8,459 nucleotides of DNA from Cytophagales bacterium. Lineage in GTDB: Bacteria > Bacteroidota > Bacteroidia > Cytophagales > Cyclobacteriaceae. Location of the stretch: positions 1 to 8,459 of the forward strand of contig JAJCYK010000131.1 in NCBI GenBank assembly GCA_029262935.1. Reading direction: 5' to 3'. This document shows positions 1-6,600 of the stretch, one piece after another; position 1 is the first letter of the stretch; each line of letters begins with the position of its first letter. The notes beneath the pieces were generated by a model. That model made no database searches, had not been told where the DNA came from, and saw only the letters and a program-made list of their open reading frames with translations. The translations under genes were made by a program, and so were the position numbers.

Positions 1-168
1 TTTCATTGATAAAAAAGGAAGCAAAAAATCTAGGCTGTTTCGAAATGTGGCTAAAAACTTTCGTTTCAAGCTAAAATCATCATAACTCGCCCTGACAGTA
101 AAGGTCAGGGCTCAAACAACGATAATTTCTTCACGCTTTTCACTACAGTTTTATTAACGCCGATTTCT
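1..168. repeat. Direct repeat copy 1 (left end cut by window)
   Basis: This stretch matches 496-663 in the same orientation. Counting by eye gives about seven substitutions and two single-base indels, roughly 95% identity. It contains a polypurine segment near 11-30 and an 8-bp perfect stem at 89-96/104-111 with a 7-nt loop. Copy 2 is preceded by the left arm of an 11-bp hairpin; here that arm is cut off by the window start, so the true repeat unit may begin further left. It has no open frame of note. It resembles the interspersed intergenic repeats seen in many Bacteroidota genomes, but assignment to a named family is not possible from the sequence alone. Confidence 0.9.
89..111. other. Perfect 8-bp stem-loop inside repeat copy 1
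   Basis: GCCCTGAC at 89-96 pairs perfectly with GTCAGGGC at 104-111 around a 7-nt loop. In copy 2 the matching 3' arm has lost one G, leaving a 6-bp stem (near 585-606). No T-tract follows on either strand, so it is not a typical intrinsic terminator. It may be a structural core of the repeat. Confidence 0.65.
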
Positions 169-487
169 CAAAGGCCCATTTTGGTTTCAGGGAGGTTACT
201 AATCTTCGGTATTGTTAATTGATAACATTCAACAAAATAGGTGCTCGTCATGCGAACGGTAGTTACGAAATCAGGGGTTTGAGCCGAGTGATCAACAGAA
301 TCTTTTAAGGTACTCTTTATGAACTCCGTATCATAAGTGGTTTGTGATTCGTTTTGGGTTTGTGTTGTAGTATTCTTACAAAGAATACCTCTTTAGTTGT
401 TGGAAATTGGCGGGATGGTCGTTGGAATTATAGCAATTTACAGCATTTCTTGTATTGCACGTTGTTTGCCCTCAAGCCAGGCGGGCT
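169..487. other. Gene-free spacer between the repeat copies
   Basis: No credible coding region was found on either strand. The stretch has scattered stops and only short frames. The longest frame, starting near 354, runs into the repeat and has no recognisable domain. The one clear structure is a hairpin at 370-388. The right end, about 465-487, is GC-richer and leads directly into the hairpin at 488-516. It may be an eroded remnant of a former gene or part of a larger composite repeat; nothing identifies it. Confidence 0.6.
370..388. other. Perfect 8-bp hairpin with 3-nt loop
   Basis: GTATTCTT (370-377) and AAGAATAC (381-388) are exact reverse complements around the loop ACA. The stem is AT-rich and is not followed by a T-run on either strand, so it does not look like a terminator. 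It lies in the spacer between the two 168-bp repeats. Its role is unknown. Confidence 0.6.
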
Positions 488-516
488 CTTCCTTTTTTCA
501 TTGATAAAAAAGGAAG
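488..516. other. Perfect 11-bp hairpin at the left edge of repeat copy 2
   Basis: CTTCCTTTTTT (488-498) pairs exactly with AAAAAAGGAAG (506-516) around the loop CATTGAT. The right arm and loop recur at the very start of the window as part of copy 1. The hairpin therefore probably belongs to the repeat unit and marks its edge. Neither strand has the GC-rich stem plus T-tract expected of an intrinsic terminator, although on the minus strand it could still slow transcription leaving the gene at 673-1434. Confidence 0.65.
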
Positions 517-663
517 CAAAAAATCTAGGCTGTTTCGAAATGGGGCTAAAAACTTTCGTTTCAAGCTAAAATCATCGCAACTCGCCCTGACAGTTAAGGT
601 CAGGCTCAAACAACGATAATTTCTTCACGCTTTTTCACTACAGTTTTCTTAACACCCATTTCT
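496..663. repeat. Direct repeat copy 2
   Basis: This is the second, same-orientation copy of 1-168. It ends only 9 bp before the stop codon (673-675) of the minus-strand cyclase gene. Relative to copy 1 it has lost one G in the internal stem and gained one T in the T-run near 631-635. Point differences cluster at the right end (about 644-658). The similarity drops sharply right of 663, so 663 is a plausible repeat boundary. Confidence 0.9.
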
Positions 664-672
664 AATAGACAG

Positions 673-1434
673 TTAGTCCAGCATCGCCACCACCCTGGCC
701 GGGGCGGCACTAGCTCCTACAATCTTCAAAGGAAATACGGCCACTTTAAAGCCACTATAGGGTAGGGCATCCAGATTCACTAACTGCTCCATATGGCAGT
801 ATTCTTTATCTTGACCCACCAGATGTGCTTCCCAAAAATATTCTGGGTTATTAGTCTCTTTATCCTTTTGAATCATATACGGCAACGGCAAATCCCAGCC
901 CCAGGAGTCGATACCCATGACCCTGATGCCTTGGTCGATCAGCCATTCTGTAGCCGCTTTGCTCATCCCCGTACCTACTTTGTGAAACTCTTTGGTGCCG
1001 TTAAATTTATCCCGGCCTGTTTTAATCAATATGATCATGTTTGGCGTGAGGATCAATTGCTCTTTGTCTAGAAATTGCTTTATATCTTCGATAGTAATGG
1101 CTTCAAAATCAGGCTTATGTACCATGTCAATCACCAACCCTTCTCCAAAACACCAATCCAAAGGAATTTGATCAATGGTCTTAGCCGGTTGCCCGTTGCA
1201 GGTAGGTGAATAGTGCCAGGGCGCATCGATATGTGTAGTGGAATGCACCCCCATTTTCACAATACTGTCATCAGCCCAGCCTTGGAAATTTTTGGGAAAC
1301 AAACGGAAAGGTAAGCCCAATAACCGCAGCAACCACTTGGCTTTTTTGTGTGGCTTGTGCTTGATCTTGACTTTCATAAACCAAGGATCTTGGCGGTTGT
1401 ACTGGATAGGCTTGCTAAGGTCAATGATCTTCAT
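673..1434 (-). CDS. Cyclase-family metal-dependent hydrolase (kynurenine formamidase-like fold)
   Basis: This 253-residue protein matches the putative cyclase family (PF04199, which includes bacterial kynurenine formamidase KynB and isatin hydrolase). The signature metal motif HSTTHIDAPWH lies at residues 64-74, with H64, H68 and D70 as likely metal ligands and H74 close by. Other family hallmarks are IDSW around D176, H204 in the AHLVG segment, E216 in HMEQL, and a C-terminal PLKI...APARVVAML stretch. The family hydrolyses amide or cyclic carbonyl bonds; the substrate here cannot be told, and no tryptophan-pathway gene is adjacent. No signal peptide is visible, so it is probably cytoplasmic. 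An unusual basic, hydrophobic stretch (about residues 21-50) precedes the metal motif. The start ATG has an A/T-rich leader and no Shine-Dalgarno sequence. A terminator at 1555-1589 separates it from the upstream gene, so it probably has its own promoter. Confidence 0.9.
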   Translation of the reverse strand: MKIIDLSKPIQYNRQDPWFMKVKIKHKPHKKAKWLLRLLGLPFRLFPKNFQGWADDSIVKMGVHSTTHIDAPWHYSPTCNGQPAKTIDQIPLDWCFGEGLVIDMVHKPDFEAITIEDIKQFLDKEQLILTPNMIILIKTGRDKFNGTKEFHKVGTGMSKAATEWLIDQGIRVMGIDSWGWDLPLPYMIQKDKETNNPEYFWEAHLVGQDKEYCHMEQLVNLDALPYSGFKVAVFPLKIVGASAAPARVVAMLD

Positions 1435-1459
1435 AACTGCTGATTTAGCTTTAAATATG

Positions 1460-1489
1460 AAGAATTAAGTGACGAAATACGAATTTCAA
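1460..1489 (-). promoter_or_regulatory. Weak candidate Bacteroidota promoter for the cyclase gene
   Basis: Read on the minus strand, TTG (complement of 1487-1489) is followed after 19 nt by TAATTCTT (complement of 1460-1467). The Bacteroidota consensus is TTG, about 19 nt, then TAnnTTTG. The -7 element matches only four of six fixed positions. The spacing and location, about 26 nt from the start codon and downstream of the preceding terminator, make it plausible but not strong. Confidence 0.22.
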
Positions 1490-1554
1490 CCCTCCCGCTA
1501 AGTGTGTTAATGGACTTAAATAACACCGTAGGCGCGGCCTGTTTAAAGGAATAC

Positions 1555-1589
1555 AAAAAAAATAGGATCCCAGCGAAACTGAGATCCTA
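1555..1589 (-). terminator. Rho-independent terminator of the sigma/DUF6768/lipoprotein unit
   Basis: On the minus strand the transcript forms an 11-bp stem (arms 1579-1589 and 1563-1573, with one G-U wobble) around a 5-nt loop. It is followed immediately by eight U (complement of the A-run 1555-1562). It begins 17 nt after the stop codon of the lipoprotein gene. In the opposite direction the wobble becomes a C-A mismatch and there is no T-tract, so it acts only leftward. Confidence 0.9.
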
Positions 1590-1606
1590 GATTAGGGTTT
1601 TCAAAT

Positions 1607-2464
1607 TTAAAGTACCACGAAATCTTCCGTGGTAAAACCATTGTTGAATTTAATTTCCGTACTGGTCTGTACCAGCGAGGGAGTTTCATCGAATTGACCT
1701 TCTTCGTTGGGGATATATGCCCGGCGTGTAGTAGGTAGCATAAGACCCTCCATTTCAGTGTACTCCACTTCCATTAACAATACCGGCTCTGTAACCTGTA
1801 AGGCAGGCAATGAAAATAGGAAACGATCCACTAGCTTCGTTTCAGGGTTAACAAACAAAACATAACTGTCATTTTCCGGTTTTCCCGTAGTTTCACTTTC
1901 ATAGGAAACCGCTACTTTATCATATGTAGTGCCATTCACCTCTTCTTGACCTAAGTATTCATGTACCGTGCCGGGGTTGTCCAATTTAAAGTTCATTACA
2001 AACCAAAAGTAATTGGCTTTGCGTAAAAACTGCGAAAGGCCTATCGGTTCTTCATCCATCAGCTGTTCCCCATTTAGAGAAACCTCTGCTTTATCCTTAC
2101 CGTCATAACATTGGATGGCTTCGCCCTCCTGTTCAGGGAATACATTGATTTGATGGCTGGAATACTTGGCCCAACTGTGCTCAGTGTCAAACATATAGCG
2201 CTCAGTACTAAGGTCCAATTTGTCCTCACTAGGATTGTGGTAGTGATAGGTAAATTCCACGTCTTTTAAAGACCAAAGGTTATCCCAACCACCCGCAGCA
2301 GCTTCCACCGCTTGAATTATAGAAGCAGGGTCGTTGACATCATATGTGATGACCACCTCTTCAGGTGTTTCTTCAGGAGCTTCAGCTACCGGCGTTTCTG
2401 CCGGCTTACTGCAGCCAAATACTAGTAATGCAAGAGCCGTAAGGCTAAAAATGTGCTTAATCAT
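1607..2464 (-). CDS. Acidic lipoprotein, DUF6503-like
   Basis: The product is a 285-residue predicted lipoprotein. The signal sequence is short and hydrophobic (residues 1-17) and ends in a lipobox VFGC with the lipidated cysteine at C18. A proline/glutamate-rich linker follows (about residues 21-37), as is common in Bacteroidota outer-membrane lipoproteins. The rest looks like one beta-rich domain. Segments such as FVMNFKLDNPG, YLGQEEVNGTTYDKVAV and LFVNPETKLVDRF recall DUF6503 proteins, which relate loosely to LolA/LolB-like lipid-binding folds; this is recall, not a search result. The function is unknown. It lies 99 nt downstream of the DUF6768-like gene on the same strand, with no terminator visible between them, so co-transcription with the sigma factor is likely. 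The start ATG has an A-rich leader and no Shine-Dalgarno sequence. A strong terminator follows at 1555-1589. Confidence 0.8.
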   Translation of the reverse strand: MIKHIFSLTALALLVFGCSKPAETPVAEAPEETPEEVVITYDVNDPASIIQAVEAAAGGWDNLWSLKDVEFTYHYHNPSEDKLDLSTERYMFDTEHSWAKYSSHQINVFPEQEGEAIQCYDGKDKAEVSLNGEQLMDEEPIGLSQFLRKANYFWFVMNFKLDNPGTVHEYLGQEEVNGTTYDKVAVSYESETTGKPENDSYVLFVNPETKLVDRFLFSLPALQVTEPVLLMEVEYTEMEGLMLPTTRRAYIPNEEGQFDETPSLVQTSTEIKFNNGFTTEDFVVL

Positions 2465-2563
2465 TTAGTTGAAATCTTTAAGTTGATAGTTTACTTGGTG
2501 TAAGTTACGAAGCATTGGACTATCAGGTTGGCCAATGGCTGACAATTCGGTTAAAATACCGCT

Positions 2564-2956
2564 TTACTCATTCCCAATTTTCCCTGCAAGCATACCAATT
2601 TGTAGTTCTACTCGTTTGATTTCCCGCAGCACTTGATTCTTCTGCATTTCCATCCATTGCCAGAATTTGTTGGCCATCACGGCTAGCATACAGAACCAGG
2701 CCCCAAATCCCCAACTCATCATTTCTCTTATTTCGATGGCTTGAAAGAACTTTACGGTACAGTATATGCCCAGACCAAATAATACGACCATGACAATCAT
2801 GCTACCTATGGCTAACCAGCGCATACGGCCTTTGTACAGATCCGCGACTTGTTCCATAATGGGTAGTTCGTCAAGTTCATGATAAAAGGCCGCTTCGTCT
2901 TCACTCAAGGCTTGCTCTATTAATGCGTCAATTTCTTGTTTTTGCGTATGTTTCAT
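2564..2956 (-). CDS. DUF6768-like two-helix membrane protein, partner of the ECF sigma factor
   Basis: This 130-residue protein has a cytoplasmic-looking, acidic N-terminus (residues 1-45), two hydrophobic helices (about 47-70 and 78-97), and a charged C-terminal helix (about 100-127) with a heptad-like pattern suggestive of a coiled coil. The WMEMQKNQVLREIKRVELQ segment is the hallmark that points to DUF6768, a family I recall beside ECF sigma genes in Bacteroidota. Both ends should face the cytoplasm. Its ATG lies inside the sigma gene, giving a 29-nt overlap in a different frame, which suggests translational coupling. By analogy with sigma/anti-sigma pairs, it may hold or modulate the sigma factor at the inner membrane. 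No known anti-sigma domain (FecR, RseA, zinc HXXXCXXC) is visible, so that role is inference. Confidence 0.85.
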   Translation of the reverse strand: MKHTQKQEIDALIEQALSEDEAAFYHELDELPIMEQVADLYKGRMRWLAIGSMIVMVVLFGLGIYCTVKFFQAIEIREMMSWGFGAWFCMLAVMANKFWQWMEMQKNQVLREIKRVELQIGMLAGKIGNE

Positions 2957-3473
2957 AATATCGTTTTTTTAAATGTTCACGGGAGTGATAAAGCCTGGAT
3001 TTAACCGTGCCAATAGGTATGTCCAAGGTCTCACTTATATCCCGCATACTTTGATTTTCCAGATAGAAGAGGGATAAAATGGTCTGTTGGTTTAGAGGTA
3101 ACTTTTTCAACTCTAATTTTAATATGCCCAGTTTATCATCTTCATATTCAGAGCCTTCGGATTCAATCTCAATGCCTTCAATGGTCCGTCGTTGTTTTTG
3201 TTGACCACGTACCCAGGTGATGCACTTGTTGCTAGCAATACGATAGATCCATCCTTTAAATGCTGCGACATCTCTAAGATTTGGTAATCCTTTCACCACC
3301 GCTATCCAAGTTTCTTGAGCGACGTCTTTGGCCACCGCCGTCTCTCCTGTCATGCGATAGGCATGACGGATGATCTTTGGTTGCCAGCGTTTTACCAATA
3401 CAGCAAACGCACGTCGGTCTCCATCTTTACATCGAAGGATCAGTAACTCATCTAGGGCTTGAGATTTGTTCAT
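2928..3473 (-). CDS. ECF-type RNA polymerase sigma factor
   Basis: This 181-residue protein has the two-domain layout of an extracytoplasmic-function sigma-70 factor. Region 2 (about residues 20-92) includes DVAQETWIAVVKGLPNL and the promoter-melting segment FKGWIYRIASNKCITWVR. An acidic linker (about 99-114, rich in E and D) follows. Region 4 (about 117-171) includes LPLNQQTILSLFYLENQSM and the helix-turn-helix IPIGTVKSRLYHSREHLKK. Length and order are typical. It directs RNA polymerase to a specific promoter set. It is first in a minus-strand unit with the DUF6768-like gene (29-nt overlap) and the lipoprotein gene, and is divergent from the macroglobulin/plug gene. The start ATG is the first in frame after a stop-rich stretch; no Shine-Dalgarno sequence is seen. 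Autoregulation through the divergent region is likely for this class but not shown. Confidence 0.95.
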   Translation of the reverse strand: MNKSQALDELLILRCKDGDRRAFAVLVKRWQPKIIRHAYRMTGETAVAKDVAQETWIAVVKGLPNLRDVAAFKGWIYRIASNKCITWVRGQQKQRRTIEGIEIESEGSEYEDDKLGILKLELKKLPLNQQTILSLFYLENQSMRDISETLDIPIGTVKSRLYHSREHLKKRYYETYAKTRN

Positions 3474-3498
3474 GGTTACTCTATAGTCGTGTCATCGG

Positions 3499-3565
3499 AC
3501 CAGAGGTTCAATTTAGAGAATGATTTTTAACGTTTCCCGGTTAAATCGTTTCTCTATGACCTGGT
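3499..3565. promoter_or_regulatory. Long imperfect inverted repeat in the divergent promoter region
   Basis: The left arm (3499-3532) and right arm (3538-3565) are imperfect reverse complements around a short centre near 3535. Matching blocks are ACCAG (3499-3503) with CTGGT (3561-3565), AGAGAA (3515-3520) with TTCTCT (3550-3555), and GATTT..AACG with CGGTTAAATC. A few short insertions and mismatches interrupt the pairing. It sits between the divergent starts at 3473 and 3628. It could be an operator for a shared regulator, or a hairpin in the leader of either transcript. No T-tract follows. Confidence 0.5.
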
Positions 3566-3627
3566 GGGTGGTAGTGATGCTTTTTTGCAATAATGTGGTT
3601 AAATTGTCTTTCTGCCCAAAATAAACC

Positions 3628-6600
3628 ATGCTGTCTCCATTACTACACCATCGCTATTGGATTTTCACCGTATTAATCGGCTTATATAGCCTACATACGG
3701 TTGCTCAAGTGGTGGTCAGTGGCAAAATTGTTGATGATGTCTCTGGCGAACCTGTCTTGTTTGCCAGTATTGGTATTGTCGATGCCTATCGCGGTACCTC
3801 CAGTAATGAGGAGGGGGAATTCATCTTAGAGCTGGATTCATTGCCCCAGGTATTGGAATTTGCCCACCTGAATTACCAGGCCCAACGGGTTGTTGTTCGA
3901 TCTGCCGGGGCTATGGTCATCCGATTAAAACCGTCTGTTAATACTTTGGATGAGGTTACGGTATTGGGTAAGAAGGCTCCTAATCAATTAGTAGAAATTG
4001 TAAAAAAGGCTTTCTATAAAGTCAAAGCGGGCAGTAAAACCTCACGTTATGGTAAAGCCTTTTACCGACAAAAAACCCGCACAGAAGACGAATACTATGA
4101 ACTGTATGAGATTTTTTTTGACACGAAATACAACAATCGAGGAATATACGACTGGGCCATACAAGAAGGGCGTTATGCTTTAAAAGGAGGTGATCGCACG
4201 AGTGAAAATCAAAGTTATGTTTTCAATAGAAACTTCACCTTGCTTAATCGGGTATTGACTACTATTCAGCCGGAGACCGAGGCATACATCATGCCCGTGC
4301 ATCAAAACGTGGAATCCCTATATGAGTTAAAAGTCAACCGCATCTACCAATCTGCAGGTCGTACCATCACCGTTATAGATTTCTTAACTAAATCGAGCAG
4401 CACCATTCCGGGATTTAACGGACAACTCTTTATTGATATTAACTCCTATGAGATTTTAAAGATATCCGCAAGTGTACGGGATAATAACCTGAAGTTGGTG
4501 AAGCTGTCTGAAGAAGGCACTTGGGACGATTACAGCTTGAGGTATGAAATGGCTTTTAAAGGTGCTCCGGGAGAAGAACTGCTGCTTGATTATGTTGACA
4601 TCACCCAATCCTTCGATTATATCAATAGCAATCAAATAAGGCAAAGGGTAGAAACGAAAGCATTCTTAAGTTACTATGAGTATTACACCCCGGTAAAATC
4701 TAAAAAGTTAGGGGGCAAGATTAGGGGCCGCAGTGATGCTGCGCTATTGGACCGGGTGGGCTATAACCAGGATTTTTGGCAGGACAATCCCCTAATAAAA
4801 CGTACCCCCGTGGAAATGGAAGTCATTGCTTCTTTTGAAAGAGAAAACTCTTTTGGCACTATTTATTTGAACAACAAGCAGCTCATCGAATTTGATAAGG
4901 ATGGATTTACGGCCAGCCCCGTTAGTGATGCCCTACTAGAGAAGTTCAACAACTCCAAGCATTTCTTGAAACAGCAAAAGTCCTATTTACATACAGATAA
5001 AAACAGGTATGCCCGGGGAGAGACTGTTTGGTACAAGGCCTACTTGGTGGATGCCCTGGAGCATCACTTGCAACCGGTACCCAGTTTATTACATATTGAA
5101 CTGGTCAATCCTGACCACCAGGTTATCGCCCATCAACAAATCCAAATGCACCACGGCAGCGGGTTTGGGGAATTTAAACTCGCCGATAGCCTGAATTCTG
5201 GTCAGTATCGGTTAAGGGCCTATACCAATTGGATGAGGAATTTTGATGAGGCCTTTATTTTTGAAAAACCACTATCCATTTTCGGACCCGATCAGTTTCA
5301 GTCTACCCCGTCTACAGCTTCGGGTCTAGACTTGCAGTTTTTTCCAGAAGGAGGTGAATTGATCCACAATGTAGCCGCTAGAGTAGGTTTCAAAGCTATA
5401 AATGCTCATGGATTAGGCACTGCCTTGACTGCTCGAATTGTGGACAGCCAGGGGCAACAGGTTGCTCAATTACAGAGCAACGCTTTGGGTATGGGATCTT
5501 TTTTCATGCGGCCTAGGGCAGGGGAGTCCTACTTTGCAGAGGTTGATTTTGAAAGTGCTCCTCAAAAGTTTTCACTGCCAGCTGTAGCACATTCTGGATT
5601 TGGAATCTCCGTACGTCATATTAATTCTGAAACGATCAAAATAGTGGTGCAAACCAGTCCGGAAAAAGAGGGTGAGAATTTTTATCTGATAGGCCAGGTT
5701 CGTGGTATAATTTACTATAAAGCCGTGGGTAAAATTGTCCGTGGTTCAGCCATTCTAGAAGTGCCCAAGTCCAAATTTCCCACTGGTATCTTACAACTAA
5801 CTTTGTTCGATGCGGCAGGACAGCCTAGTTGTGAACGTTTGCTTTTTGTAAACGATCAAAGACCTGCTGTAGCAGAGATCGATTTTAACAAGCGCCGGTA
5901 TCGTCCCCGCGAACAGGCTAGTATAGCTGTAAAACTTACCGATGCCGAAGGCAAGCCTTTAGTTGGCAATTTGTCTTTATCCGTAACGGATGCCAACCAA
6001 TCCATCCGATCGGACTGGGAAGAGAACATTGGCACTTACCTTTTGTTGAGTAGTGACCTCCAAGGGTACGTGGAAAGCCCCGGTTACTATTTTCAAGAAC
6101 AAACCAAAGAGGTGCAAGTGGCCTTGGATGACTTGATGTTGACTCAAGGTTGGCGTAGGTTTTCTTGGCAGGATGTCATCCAAGAAAAACAATTACCCAT
6201 CACGTTTTCCAGAGAGGGAGGTGTCACGATTTCCGGTACTGCTTCAGATGGACAGGGAAGAGCAGTGGCTAATCGCGATATCACCATGGTGGGCATCACC
6301 ACCAATACCGGGTTTTACGAGACACGGACGGATGATTCAGGAAGGTTTGGTTTCCAGGATGTTGAAATTGTCGACAGTAGCCTGGTGGTTTTTAAAGTTT
6401 TGAAGTCAGGCAAAGATCTGGCGGTAAATATAAAATTGGCGGAGCCATCTATGTTAAAAAACTCACCGAAAGCAATGCCGTCAAAAATGGACCCTAATGA
6501 AATCAGGCGATACTTGGAATATGATCGCAACCGACGCCGGGATCTGGAAGATTACTTGGAGACAAAAATTTTGGACGAAGTAGTAATTGCAGAGTCGGCT

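Noticed and set aside
217..310. Possible remnant of a coding sequence in the spacer (short frame ending near 309)
   Set aside because: It is fewer than 30 codons long and I could not recognise any family; a transposase-tail idea could not be supported.
354..569. Open frame of 71 codons on the plus strand overlapping repeat copy 2
   Set aside because: It runs from the spacer into the non-coding repeat, has no domain or plausible start region, and the part in the repeat is not maintained as a frame between copies. Such frames are typical false genes arising from Bacteroidota repeats.
1..663. CRISPR array or composite transposon made of the two repeats
   Set aside because: There are only two copies, the unit is far longer than a CRISPR repeat, and no transposase or cas gene is present.
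793..1468. Plus-strand open frames at 793-1071 and 1238-1468
   Set aside because: They lie antisense to the well-supported cyclase gene and have no recognisable features.
1602..1609. TAAATTTG on the minus strand matching the Bacteroidota -7 consensus
   Set aside because: It overlaps the lipoprotein stop codon, and the strong terminator at 1555-1589 lies between it and the cyclase gene, so it is unlikely to drive that gene.
2528..2535. Perfect palindrome TTGGCCAA between the lipoprotein and DUF6768-like genes
   Set aside because: An 8-bp palindrome is expected by chance and no wider symmetry or promoter match supports a site.
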